Shown here: positions 15,411 through 27,790 of the stretch, in pieces | Layout: each line of letters opens with the position of its first letter | How positions within the stretch are numbered: the stretch's first letter is position 1 | Assembly: GCF_036785885.1 (NCBI RefSeq) | Contig: NC_092323.1 | Span: forward strand, 9,618,501-9,682,500 | DNA length: 64,000 nt | Reading direction: 5' to 3' | Source: Coffea arabica | Lineage: Eukaryota; Streptophyta; Magnoliopsida; Gentianales; Rubiaceae | The notes under the pieces: generated by a model | What the model saw: only the letters and a program-made list of their open reading frames with translations | What the model was told of the DNA's origin: nothing | Databases searched by the model: none | Program-made: the position numbers and the translations under genes

Positions 15411-18400
15411 TCAAACCTTAATTGCCTCGTATTTTTCACCCACTGCACCACCTTTATCCTTCTGGAACTGGATGAAGCGTAGTGTGCTCGCAAAGAAAGC
15501 ATCCGCAGTTGGATCTGGTGTTGCATTCTCACCTTGCATTTCATTTGTGATCAATTCAATCAAGCTCTGTACAGAAGCAACTGTGATCTGTGTGACCCCC
15601 TTCTCAAAAAAATAGAGATACCTGAGATTTTAATCCGGAAATTATATAGGTAAGTCTACAGTAAAACATCTTTATTCATTATTTATCCGTAATAAACCAC
15701 AAATTAAATTTTAGACAGCGATAAAGAAATATTCACTTGTTCAGTATTTCAATGAACAGCGCGACAGATCCGCCACTGCCTCGAGTTGCATTCGCCATTT
15801 GTTGAGCGGCATTTGCAATTCTTAAAGCACGTTTTAAGCAAAGCAAGACCCTGGCAAGGAAGAAAACCAAGAAGGGAAATAACAATGAGGACAGGAAAGG
15901 CTGTCATCAATCAAACAATATTGTACAACTTTTGAAATAAATCAATGCACTGGTGTCCACGAACACTCAGTCAGCTCGTATACAGACATTTACACGTGAA
16001 ATCTGGATTGTGATTCTAAATGATATTATTTCGACAATCAGAATGATGCAAAGCATAAATGTGTGTGTGTGTGTGTGTGTAAAAGTAGGTGGCCTTATAT
16101 TGATAATGAATATATTATCATTCACCTCTCCCCATCCTTGATGCTATCCTGATCATCAACCCAGAAAAGGTGTGAACAAGCATATACAGCTCTGCACTGA
16201 TCAGGCTTCTTCAAAAGTTTCGCAGAATACTACACAGCAAATAGGGGTAATACAAGAATAAGATCCTCAACACAATTAACCATACTCTTCAATCCAATTA
16301 CAAAAAAAAATATGTTACTAGTTACCCCAGTAGCCTTGTGTGTCAGCGTATCCCTGTTCTCAACGCCGAAGACGTGCATCCGCTGAAGAGTCCCAATTAT
16401 TAAGTGTATTGCAGTTACTTGAGCCTTAGAATCCTACCGCATCATCCAAATCAAAGAAAGGAAGAGAATGAGCACAATTACTTGCACTATTAAAATTTAG
16501 CCCCAACAGTTTCAGGGTCACCTGAAAATAGGTAATATACAAGCCAAACAAGGTACACTAATATCCTTCTCTTTTAAGAAAATAATGAACTTTACCGAAA
16601 TTTCTTCTTCATATAGTAGATAAGCTTGGGTGAAGAACTCATAGGCAACAGGTTCAAGATCAGAGTCATCAGCAGCCTGAGAATCAACAATGCATAAGCA
16701 GGTCAAAAAAAGCACAATATTCCATCTCTACTGCCAAATGTCATTTAAGTATACCTCAGCACACTGCAAGTAAAGTCGCATAGCAACTTCAGGTACAGGA
16801 ACACTGGACAGAGCTTCAATTATCTGAAGGAAAAGAACAGTAACTGCTCAGTGTATAAACAAGAACATTCAGATATATTACAGTTTGGCATATCCTTCAA
16901 ACAGAGCTCCAAAGAGCACAGGCACAAGAAAAATGAAAAGGAGCTGGAAGACAACCCCCCCCCCCCCCCCAAAAACCAAAAAAAAAAAAAAGAGTTCATT
17001 GAAAAGAATTCAAGGAACTTGGACCACATAGATAAGATCAGGTAAATTCACTTCTAGACCAAAAAAAACACAGAGGGGGTCTCTGTAGCCAACATCTGGC
17101 TGTGTCCTTATGAAGGCTTATTGTAGCCTCACTGAGCGTAACTACCTGGTTCAGTATTTGAAAGATTTTCTTAGGTGTAGCAGCTGTGTCTTCTTCAGCG
17201 ACATTTTCGTCCCGATTTTGCAGTCGTCTGATCAACTGCATTTTCCAAGCAATAAAACAGTTCAACAAGAAAATAAGTCAAGCCTACATAAGATAAAAGA
17301 AATGCAGCAAAGAAGAATCTGAGTCTCATGATTTAGAATAAATCCCACATGTTCATTTAGTTAAAAACAGATACTAAACCAAATTCAAAATGGAGATAAA
17401 CATCCAAGTATCACAGCCCCAGAATATGTCCTCACCCACTGACACCATCTTCCTTAATTCCTTGGAGTTCTCATTTGAAGTTAGGACTTTCACTGTTAAA
17501 GTTTTCTTCCCCCCCCCCCCGGTGCAATTATATTTATGAATGGTTGCAACATCTGTCTAATGAGTTATCCAAGTCAAGCATGGAAAAGATAGATATCTTG
17601 ATCTGCATATATTAAGAGGAAATCGAACTAATTTCATAAGTTAAGTTTAGCAATAAAAATCTTTATAATGGTAACCAATAACTGCCCACAACATGCAGAA
17701 ACAGTACTTGGTACACACTTGTTCATTTAGTTTAGCTTCTCTAAGGAGTATAAAAAATACATCAGCAGAAGTCATGCCGACATCTGCAGACAGCCATTAT
17801 CCCCCTCAATACCAATAAATTATCAGGAAAATTTCATCAAAAAGCTGTGAATCTTTATACCTTATCCAACACACAACACAGCCAATACATACCTTGAGAG
17901 CATTAAAGATCAGGGGAGGGACTGTAAAGGGAAGCCTCTTAGGTCCTCCAGCCAAAATATGCTTCTTCACAGTGCATATAATCTATAAAAATAACAAAAT
18001 GTCAACATTACTAAGTATAAAATGCAACAAACGGTTGCTTCAAACTGCTCGATTAGCAACAGGGAAAAGAAAGTCTGCATCCTTCCATTCCCCTCCCCCT
18101 TTTATTTGGTATTTAAGAAGGGACAAAATTTGTCCCCACGTAATTCTTTCAGAATCTAACATGATCCATTATATCAACATCCCAGTATCAAGACAAATAG
18201 AATTCATCTTTAGGGAGAAAAAAAGAAGAAGAATTCATCTTTAGAATGAAGACACGCTATAAACCAAATAAAAGCATGACAAGCATTGTTGATTTGAACG
18301 GAAAATAAAACTTCAGCCCTCATTTTAAATCAAACAAAACAAAATAAAAGCAGTAGGACCGCATTCAACCGAACTTGACAAGAGTCAAATTTCCTATTAC

Positions 18401-21400
18401 CTGAAATGGTATAGGGTCAGTTAAACTCAACACAGCATGACATGACACAAGGAATATAACAGGTACTGATGATTAAGGAAAGCCAAAATCCATTAATTAC
18501 AAGAAAACGAGAGGAGATAAAGGAAATGAGAGAATTTCAACACCCCCCCCCCCAACCCCAAAAAAAAATCATCAGGGAAACAATATATTTGTACCTTCAT
18601 CAAGCCCAACTAAAGCCCATAATACTAGAGAACAAGCAAGTAGAAAGATACATATGTTACTGGCACTGTGCACTCAAATTTTATAAGGTCAAACAGTTAT
18701 CACCTTAAGCATTTCTTCTGGATCATCATTGTGAAGCATTTGAATAAGACGTGCAACGGAATTCTGCTCCTCATGAAAGTCTTCCTCATCAAGCTGAAAT
18801 AGAGGGAATAAGGGGATAAATTAATGATATATATGATAATAAATTATATAACTGACCCACTGATCAGGAGTTTAAATCTAAATTACCTCAGATTGAAGAT
18901 TCCCTTCTAAATCTTTAATGAGCCCCTTTATTAACTCAAACAGGGCCTCGACCTACAAGGAAATACTCCCAAGTTATCAACACATAACCAGAAAGGGCAG
19001 AATACCACATCTTTAGAAACATACCTTCTCAGAGTTAGAAATTAATGTCTTATTTTTCATGATACTTTGAATTATGACACTGGCCATCTCCTTCTTTGTT
19101 CCATTGTCTAAGTACTCCATCACATGGGGATAATTTGAAAGCTTCAATGCGATATCTATATCATTGTATTTCTGAAGTGGAGCACTTAGAAGTGCAACAA
19201 CTTGTTTTCTTGATTTGCTATCTTCAAGCTTTCCTTTCCCAGAAAGTTTCGTCACACAAGCGCCCTGCAGGATAGTAGCACCACCCAGAAGTATAGCTGC
19301 TTCAGCAAGTATCATGCTTGGGAAGTTTTATATATATATCTGAAATGCTAATTACCAAATGGATAAACTAGCATAGTAAGACTTTTCTCAGGAAAACAAA
19401 AATCTACAATCTTAAACCGTCCCTGAACAAGAAAGAGAATAAAAAAATGATCCCTCTTATAAGGCCATAATACAAGTCAGTTTGGCAATGTTTTTCTTGT
19501 AACTAAATCAAATATACTTCTGAAGAATCAACTGCATCTCTAGGCCACATGGCAAACCTGGCCTCCCTAATTTGCTAATCTTGAGTAACTTATGGAGCCT
19601 ATCTTCATAGTTATGTATAATAATAAAATATCCATTGAAAGATCGTTGAGCCCAAAGATAGACAACTATAAACCCATTTCCGGAAAACAACACACTAGAC
19701 TGGTGAAAAAGTATCACAAAATAACATGTACTTACAACAGAAATTTAGAACACAATTCAAAAACCCATGTGTCTGCTCTACATTATAAACAGTTCTTTAG
19801 CTTATCTTATACCCATCTGTTCATGAAAAGATTGGACATGGGTTTTCAAAACCCAAAAAACTAACTCCAGTTTCTGTATAACACCAATGTCCCTAATGAG
19901 ACCTTCAAATTGCCAATTCTCAAGACTCACACCCAGATTTGATAATTATTTAGCACTTATGATTCATATATTCATCAGCAAACAGCTAAATTTCACAGAC
20001 AGAGAAGTAACTACTTAGCGATTCATCATGAAGAATCATCTACCCAAAATTGTAATGTTGAAATGATGCTAAAATGCAAAATCTTCCAAAAATCAACAAA
20101 ACCTTGATGTACAAACTTATGCAATCTACATAAAAAGTAACAATAAAACTCTAATGTAATATGCCAAGATTTACCAATATTTGATCCACAAAATCAAGAC
20201 GATCTGGGTGCACTTGAAGCGTAAATGTCAAAAGAGACGAATACAAAGTTACAACTCCAATAACTGGCATGTCATCTTGCGCCTCAATCACCTGCATTAT
20301 AAATGGTCTTGAGATCAGATATTTCTGAAATAGTTTGGATATCCATCCTAATTGATTAATCAACAAGGAAAGAGAAACTGCTGACCCATTCTCAGGCATT
20401 AGCGGGAAGGGTTCATTTTTCCAAAGATAAGGAACTTATAGAGAAAGATTAACTCTATTCAGTAGCCTTTCTAATTGCACAAGCAGACAAAGGAACATTT
20501 TCCTCCCACAATTCAACATAGCAACCCCACTAAAGCAACAGCAAAAGAAAATGGAGAAGAAGGACTACAACATGTTAATCAGAACCCTCATTTTTGTAGA
20601 ACAAGCAGAGAAAAGGTTTGAGTCGTTTGACAATTGCTACATTATGTTAACTTCAAAACTTGTAAAGGTCAACATGCTCAAAGCAAACAACTTTTGCAGA
20701 TGCAAGGATTTTTGTTATGGTGTAGAACTTAAACAGAGATTATGAACAACTTTCGTGGGGAACAGCGCATATTTACCTTGCCAATGGCATTACTCAGTTT
20801 CGCAAAAGCTTCTACTTGGAAAAACTCAGGTAAAACCTGCAACATTAAATTTCTGGCAGTTATATAGATAAATGAATTTTACGAAATTCCACAAACCAAA
20901 ATCCACATTTAAGCACCACAAATTGACAGAAATATAGACTTTCAAATTACTTACTTCTGCACTTGAAGCAGCATAATTTGACAGCCTATCCATTAGTCGA
21001 GAAAGCACTGTCTTGATGTCAACAGAAGGCTGAAAAGGATACATAAAACACGAGTGTCTTTAATGCTAGTAAACAGAGTGGTCGTATGGCACTTTGGCTT
21101 GAAAAATGTTCAGAGATCTGTCAAAAAGCATCGGAATAATAATACACATAGGAATGAATCCTTTCAACTTGTTTTATCTTTTCCCATGAGGACAATGGCC
21201 CATTAACTTTAACCCACAATTGACAATCACGTCATTATTCTCTTACAGTCATCCAAAATATCCAATCTGTCCAATCTAACTCTATGCACTTAAACATTTC
21301 AAAAATCCATAGATTCTCCTAAAAGAGAAGCAAAATCAACCTGAAGCTGTGGGAAAGCACCCAGTAGAGTTTCAAGTGTCTGCAAGTGATATTCATCAGG

Positions 21401-24029
21401 GAATACTTGGATTATGCAATCCATCAAGTAGCATTGTGCAATCTCATCCTTGCAGTTGACTACCTGGAAGTAACAATAAAGGCACACTAGCATTATACTT
21501 ACACTGAGAATCCAGAAAACTTGAAAACAAACTTGAGGAAAACCAATAATACCTGCTCCAAGACCCTGGTAAGAACAGTCTCTCGGTACATATCAAGGTC
21601 AACACCCTCAATCTGGCTGAGAACATGTAGGTTCTTCCCCACCTAGTAAAGATCACAGGAGAACTCTTGCGTGAGTGAATATAATCATTGTTCATCTGAA
21701 ATGACTGGTAGACCTATCTTGGATTACAGATTATTACAAGATCACGAAGCTCGCTCCTCTCTTTTTCACGTTTCTCCTTCTCCCGAGCAGGTCCCTGCAG
21801 ACCATAAAGCCCGATTGCAATCCTCAACTCATGATCAGCAAAGAGTATGAATCATTGACAAGCAATTAAACACCTGCATGATGACAAACCATGCTCTCAT
21901 GATTTACTTTTTGCCCTCGAGACACGCTAGCAGGCATGGCGCATGTCTAAGCATGAGAGCAGGTAACAGAGTCCACAAAACTGTCAACCAACCTGATGTT
22001 GCATTCGAACCCAAAGTTTATTCATCTCTGTGAAATTTTGGAGTACAAACTCCACAGCATCCGAGACTGTCTCAGCATCCCTATAAATTAAAGCGGGAAT
22101 AAACAAAAGAGAGATTAAACAGTGTACAAACACTCTTATAGAAAGAAAAAAATGGAAAAAAAAAGGATACAATGAAGAGAAAACAGTGAAAACAGACAGC
22201 TTTATCAGGGTTTATTGTATCCTACATGCATTACCAAAATTAATTTACTCTTCTTGATTCCCTTATGGACAGAGACACTTATTAAATCCTCACAGATAGA
22301 GCTGTCAAACAAAAATTAGCAATAATATACACAGATTTAGGTGCTTACCCTTCATACTCAGAACCCAGATCAGGTAATTTATCCCTACTGACTTGAGAAA
22401 GGTAACTCCTTAGAAAGAGCCCACGTAAAGGATGTTGTATGCCACGGCACATCTCCACAAGATCTTTAAGAATATCCTTTGCAGGAGCTTCCTTGGATTT
22501 TATGTACACAGACCCAACAGTACAAAGGAGATACCTGAATAAAAGAAAGAAGAATCTGAAATTAATGCTGCAGGTTGCAACTAAAAGCCCAAGAAATGAG
22601 AATTGCATATCCACCATGTGCTCCATGGTACCTTTATTTTCGTCGAATAGTATATATTAGGTTGGTGGATATTATAACCAAAAGAACACCAACACATTGT
22701 CATGAAAGTTATTTAACTTCTCTTCCCTCCATCCCTCTCCTCAAGAGGTCAGAGTGGGGGGATTTTGGTGATTGAAGTGTGCAGACTAACTTTAGCTACA
22801 AGCATCAACTTAATAAAGAGGAACATGCAAAAAAGTCAAACTCATTCATTGCCAAATTTTAGGCAACACTGAGCTAGATGGTGGTGGAGAAAGCTGATGA
22901 CCTAAAATTCAAACGTGGCACTACAGTGCTTAACTATAAAAGTGCAAAAACCTATATCCCACCCAATTTTGAAGGTTCTAAACTTGCCCTTGGCCATAAT
23001 TTTCCAGACAGGTATATTCTTATCTCCAGAAGCACTACATATGAACACACGTCAATCAAGAAATGCTAATCTCAAAGACTTGGCTGCTCTAGTTCAAGGC
23101 AATCGTGTAGCAATCATGGCTCTCATTTATACTAGTCTCACTGATCTATTATACACACACTGACAGTCTTCCTTGTGACATAAATCATAGACAGTAAGTT
23201 GTAATTACACATTTAGATTAAGTGCATATTCAACCCAAATTACATGCATACAAGCACTATAATAATTACTCGGAAGAGGTATAAGTATATCCTACTATTA
23301 GGTCCTATCTTCAGAAATAAAAGTCGGATGCAAATCTTCCATTCTTTTAAACTGTAAATTTTCTGACTTCCAATTTAAGAAAACGGTAACATCTACAAAG
23401 AGAATCCTACTCACAGCCTGGGCAATATGTTGCCAGCATGCTGCACCAGCTCATACAATTCAACTATTGAGCAACCACGCTTGGTCTCCTCCTTGAAAAA
23501 AATCTCTAGCTTCCTTAATTCATCAAATGCTCGCATATCTAAAAGCAAAATCAAATTCCCAGACTTATCAGTTGTCAAAAGGCCAATATATGAACGAACA
23601 CTTCCTTAATAACACCGACCCCCATCCCCAAAAAAATAGACAATAAGTGAACCAAACAAATAAATTTCTACAATAAATGACCCAAATAAATTTCTCAGTT
23701 TCAAAATGCAAGATCCGATCAGTAAAACATACATAATTCGTAATATTTCTGAGGAGAAAGCCTCGAAGTCCGAAGTTCCGAAAGCATCTGAGCTGAGTAC
23801 TTGAGCGCATCCTTCAAATTACTCGAATCCTTTTTGCAATCCGATCCAAACAACTCCAATTAGGGTTTACGTTGAACGACTTCATTGACCGACTTTCATG
23901 CTCCCAAAAGAAAAACAAAAAGAAAAAACGTATTACCAGAGCTCGATGCATATAAAAGGCGTTTTGCTGCAGGCCGGTGATGCCGGCGGCCAACCATTTT
24001 TCTTCGTCTTCGACTCCGTTATGATGCAT
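15411..24029 (-). CDS. VPS35: Retromer core subunit VPS35
   Basis: VPS35 is the large cargo-binding scaffold of the retromer (with VPS26 and VPS29), which recycles vacuolar sorting receptors from endosomes. I assembled 22 GT-AG exons: 24029-23937, 23829-23733, 23538-23415, 22534-22349, 22080-21993, 21794-21738, 21642-21553, 21463-21341, 21029-20955, 20836-20777, 20291-20175, 19264-19025, 18952-18887, 18793-18704, 17982-17893, 17235-17146, 16823-16755, 16676-16596, 16433-16326, 16229-16126, 15850-15737 and 15621-15411. They total 790 aa, the usual plant length, with no frame break. Recognised text includes [40 protein letters not shown] (which carries the VPS26-binding [11 protein letters not shown] motif), [47 protein letters not shown] and the C-terminal [12 protein letters not shown]. 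Plants usually have three VPS35 paralogues; I cannot tell which this is. Confidence 0.96.
16957..16970. repeat. Poly-C run in a VPS35 intron
   Basis: A homopolymer C run of about 14 followed by an A-rich run, inside the intron between exons 16 and 17. Further C runs lie in VPS35 introns at about 17511-17520 and 18542-18552. They are far from splice sites. Confidence 0.85.
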
Positions 24030-26075
24030 CACGATCCTCTTTCGCCCTCTCCTGTTTCTGTCTATTGTTATTAACTTTACTAATTACCAGTAGCACCAAA
24101 GAGGAGCTGTTCTCGTAAACGACGACGAATTATGGTCACGTTTTGACTCTCTCTCGCTCTCTCTCTCTATCACAGGCTTGGAGCAACTGCCAGTCAGCGC
24201 CCTTTTTCTTTTTGTTGGATTGGATTATTTGGATCCAATTTGGTCCGAACTCTGAAAGAACCCAAAATTGGTCCTTTCTAAAGTGGAAGAGGCCGGAGGG
24301 CAATTTGTTAAAAATTGGCGCCTTTAGTGGAATTCTTCAAAGAACCTAATTTTAATCTTTGGCCCTTGAACTTAACAACTTGATAGTTAATGGAGTAAAT
24401 TAAATTTGTGAAATTACCATCCATAACAATTTTTCGATCTTTGACTCAAAGGATGGATTCATGCATCTTAAGTTTCTTAACTCGGAGTGCAAACGAATCG
24501 AATCGAATCGTTTGCATTACAATATTTTTATTTTGTTATAATGCATCGGATTAACTTTTGTTATTTTTTAGACTCGGTTCTACACTAATTCCGAATTTTG
24601 TGAAACTGAAATGAGAACCTAAAAATAACAAGTATCTAGTTTTTGCGCTAAATCGAATGTTTTTCCAACTTGATACATAATTTGAATTCCAAGAGTTTGT
24701 AATAACAAGTCAAAGCAAAACCTTAAAGTAGGAGGGGGGAAAAATTCAGGTACAAGTATTGGGAAATTTCCACCGTTGTTTGTAGAAGTTAGTTGTAATT
24801 ATAGTTCAATCTTTGATTATATTTTTGGTCGATTAATGTTTGAGAGAGAAGATGGCGTCTTTAGAAAAATGTGTTAGAAAACCACTTTATTAATTGCAAA
24901 TCATCACCTAATATAAAGAAGCTGACTTGACTGTCCTCTCATTTGGTTAAACAGCATAAAGAGGCATCCGGTGTCGTGCTGCCCAAGAAGATGCCGTGGA
25001 CCTTAGGTTATTTCTCATGGAATGAGAAAAGGTCTCAAGTTGGTGGAAAACTAGCAGTTAGTTCCCACTCTATCCATTCAAGGTCGGTTTTGGGCAAAGA
25101 AGCGTGTCAAACCCTACCCCTTTCCATATACGGCCAATTGAAAGGGAAGTCGTCATCAGGCTGGAGCACCGGAACAAGGAGAAGCAAAAGGCCACTTAAA
25201 TAGAAGTATATCATCATATTTCGTCCTCTCTATTTTCCATAGCAAAATTAGTGGGTCAAAAAAGCACCAAATATGATGATTTATCAAGGAAAAGACAAAA
25301 TAAGAACGTGGTAGCAAAGACGCTGCAACATGGATAAGGCCGCCCTTGATTGTGCATGAATAAAAATCGAGTTCAGAGATAGGGTAACGAAGGGTTTGAC
25401 TAATGGAAGAAGAAGAAGAAGAAGAAAACAACTAAAGAAAGTAGCGATGGAAATGCTACTTCTGAAGCAACAAGAACTAATATTATTGTATCTGCAACAA
25501 GAACTATTCATCAGGCTGGAGCACCGGAACAAGGAGAAGCAAAAGGCCACCTAAATAGAAGTATATCATATTTCGTCCTCTTTATTTTCCATAGCAATTA
25601 GTGCACCAAATATGATGATTTATCAAGGAAAAAGACAAAATAAGAACATGGTAGTAAAGACGCTGCAACATAGATAAGGCCGCCCTTGATTGTGCATGAG
25701 TAAAATATGAGTTCAGAGATAGGGTAACAAAGGGTTTGCCTACTGATAGACAATAATATAATCATAGGAGGAAGAAGAAGAAAACAACTAAAGAAAGTAG
25801 CGATGGAAATGCCTACTTCTGAAGCAACAAGAAAGAACTATTAATATAGTCTCTGCAACAAGAACTATTCATACCCAAAATATACATATGTAGGGACAAA
25901 CATCCACAGCCCACCTTATTTGCCTAGCTAGCTAGTACCCCTACTTTACTGCTTAAGCACCAACATATATATTATATATATATATATATACACATACATG
26001 ATAGAACTCTTAAAACCCATGCAATTGCATGTAAATATACACACACACACACACGATGGATGGATATTAATTAGT
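24030..26075. other. VPS35 promoter region and spacer with a tandem duplication
   Basis: The first few hundred bases should hold the VPS35 promoter; a CT-rich run lies at about 24149-24170. Further right is AT-rich sequence, then a 355-bp tandem duplication (separate entry), and finally short TA and CA runs near 25970-26055. An 86-codon open frame at 24943-25203 has no recognisable domain and runs into the duplication, so I do not call it a gene. Confidence 0.5.
25153..25872. repeat. 355-bp tandem duplication (two copies)
   Basis: Copy 1 begins 'tcatcaggctggagcacc' at 25153 and copy 2 begins with the same words at 25508. Both run through 'gataaggccgcccttgattg' to 'caacaagaactattcat' with few differences apart from small indels, for example in the gaa-repeat part. 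The high identity implies a fairly recent duplication. The unit has no recognised coding content. Confidence 0.9.
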
Positions 26076-26669
26076 TTACATTACGGAACAAGCATTAGGA
26101 TTGTCATCACTAAACGCAGTCATATACTTGACTTCAGTGGAACTGGCACGAGCAAGGCTAGAAATCTGAGGATTATCCACCGCGTTCCGGACGTAACCAG
26201 CCGGAGCCTTTCTGTCATAAACCCCAGGAGCATAGGGATGCTCGACGACCTCTTGGGGGATGTAAGGCCAGAACTGAGCTTTCTTCCCGGTTCGATGTCT
26301 CACCCGTCGCAACACCTTATCCGGATCCACATGCCCGATTACTCTCAACCTGTGCTTCTTCGGATCAACCTCCACCTCTGAAACCCCTCTCATGTGTTCC
26401 ACCGACTTCCTCACTCTTCTTTCGCACCCCTCACAGTCAATCTTCACTCTTATATCCACCGTCTGATGAACCAAAAAAAAAAAAACCAAGTATTATTTTT
26501 TTTTTTTTTTTTTGCATGAGAAACCAACTTCTAATAACTGCTTTTTGGAAAAATTTATTGATTGGTTACGTACCTGAAGGGGCCTTTTCTTCAGTTTCTT
26601 GAGCTTTCTCCTCTCACCCCAAGTGTTGTGCCATTCAAACCTATCTGAGAGGTAGTCTAAAAAACCCAT
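26076..26669 (-). CDS. Heavy metal-associated isoprenylated plant protein, HIPP26-like
   Basis: This is a farnesylated metallochaperone of the HIPP family. Exons 26669-26574 and 26462-26076 (GT-AG) give 160 aa. Exon 1 encodes MGFLDYLSDRFEWHNT and a Lys/Arg-rich stretch. Exon 2 holds the HMA domain (TVDIRVKIDCEGCERRVRKS) with the metal-binding pair C42/C45. The family block KKAQFWPYIPQEVVEHPYA follows, then LARASSTEVKYMTAFSDDNP and the CaaX box C157-SVM, which should be farnesylated. The text is closest to the Arabidopsis HIPP26/HIPP20-27 clade, members of which respond to cold, drought, salt or cadmium; HIPP26 binds the nuclear factor ATHB29. The stress role here is by analogy, although the promoter motifs fit it. 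Confidence 0.93.
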
Positions 26670-26799
26670 TTCTTGAAAACTCTTTTCTTGGCTTTTTGAC
26701 GTTGTGCTACAAGGTTCGAGCTAGAAGCAGTATGCAGCCGGAAAGTACCAGAGAATCGCCTGTGTTGGCAGTACTAGCACATTAGCACCGGGACTTGGA

Positions 26800-26807
26800 T
26801 TATATAG
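26800..26807 (-). promoter_or_regulatory. TATA box of the HIPP gene
   Basis: On the minus strand this reads gctatataatcc, about 130 bp upstream of the HIPP ATG, a normal plant core-promoter position. Confidence 0.6.
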
Positions 26808-26875
26808 CAGTAGTAGAGGCTAGAGACAAGAGACTGGAGAGGCAGCAAACGTCGACTTTGACCGGTTGCCATAAG

Positions 26876-26953
26876 GTCGGCAACAGGGGAGCCCGCAAGT
26901 GACACACACGTGGAGGCCTTGTTTTGAGCCATGTGTCCTCGTACCACGTCGGC
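26876..26953 (-). promoter_or_regulatory. DRE/CRT and ABRE/G-box cluster upstream of HIPP
   Basis: Read toward HIPP there are two GCCGAC cores (26953-26948 and 26881-26876), the first fused to an ACGT core as GCCGACGTGG, and a palindromic CACGTG at 26907-26912. GCCGAC is the core bound by DREB/CBF factors and CACGTG/ACGTGG cores are bound by ABF-type bZIPs. Clustering within 80 bp, 70-150 bp above the TATA box, suggests cold, drought or ABA control. Single short motifs can occur by chance. Confidence 0.5.
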
Positions 26954-27426
26954 ACCCAGGGACCCCACGCCATCATAACCTTCGATGAAATTTCTACCCT
27001 TATCAATTAATTTCTGGAGTCTGCAGTTGATTTGATCGCAGGGAGCCTCGAACGTGTGGTCATTTTTTGAAGTTAAGAGTTGCCGGCTTTTGAGGTTAAT
27101 TCTGGGATTAGGTTTATAAAACAACAAAAGTCTGATTCAGGCTGTTGAAAAAAAAGTGGTTGCCTTCGATCTTCATGATTATATACCTAGTTGGAGTGGC
27201 TTCCGTGGGCGGTGATTAATGCTCTAACTGGACATTAGGGGGCTACTAGTAGAATCAGACGGTTGATGCGTGAGCAGTGTTTCCTCATCCCATTTGTCCG
27301 GATGCAATAAAGATAATCGGATATGTTTGATCAAAAGATGCTAGCTAGAATCAAATACTCTCTAATCTTCTGATAACATACTGATAGTGGTCAAGCTTCA
27401 ATCAATGCGGAAATAATTAATGAGTT

Positions 27427-27589
27427 TATTTAGATAGGAGTTTATTTGGATGATTTATTTGATATAATTACTAGTAATATTTTTTGTGATGTAATGCATG
27501 TAAAATAAAAATGTGATTGAGAAGATAAAAAAATGATTGAAATTTGTGAAGTAAATTTTTTTATTTCAAATCTTCCTAATCCAAACACG
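27427..27589. mobile_element. MITE, family B ('ttttgtgatgtgatgtatgtga')
   Basis: About 160 bp, ending in 'taatccaaacac' opposite a degraded 'gtttagatagg' start. It shares the core 'tttttgtgatgtaatgcatg' with copies at 44.8, 45.4, 47.5, 48.0 and 48.4 kb, and is nearest to the 44.8-kb copy. It is non-coding. Confidence 0.6.
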
Positions 27590-27628
27590 CCCATATGTTT
27601 TCAATTGGTTAATTGCACGAGTAATTTC

Positions 27629-27790
27629 TCATTTGGATGGCCATTTTTAAGAGTTTTTATTATTAAAAAAAAAAACGTACTACAACGATTTGATGTGTGT
27701 GAAGTAAAAATGTGATTGAAAAACATGCTCCTGAATGAATAACGTAAAAAATTTTCTGCAAAAAAAAAAAAAAAAAAAAATCCGAACAAG
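27629..27790. mobile_element. MITE, family A ('cgatttgatgtgtgtga')
   Basis: A degraded copy running from 'catttggatggccattttt' to 'tccgaacaag'. It carries the core 'aacgatttgatgtgtgtgaa' also seen at 29148-29290 and, in reverse, at 38420-38566. It includes a long poly-A run. Confidence 0.5.

Noticed and set aside
24943-25203. 86-codon open frame (start MVKQHKEASGVVLPKK) as a small gene
   Set aside because: No domain or family resemblance, and its 3' part is the duplicated non-coding unit. No splice or promoter signals support it.
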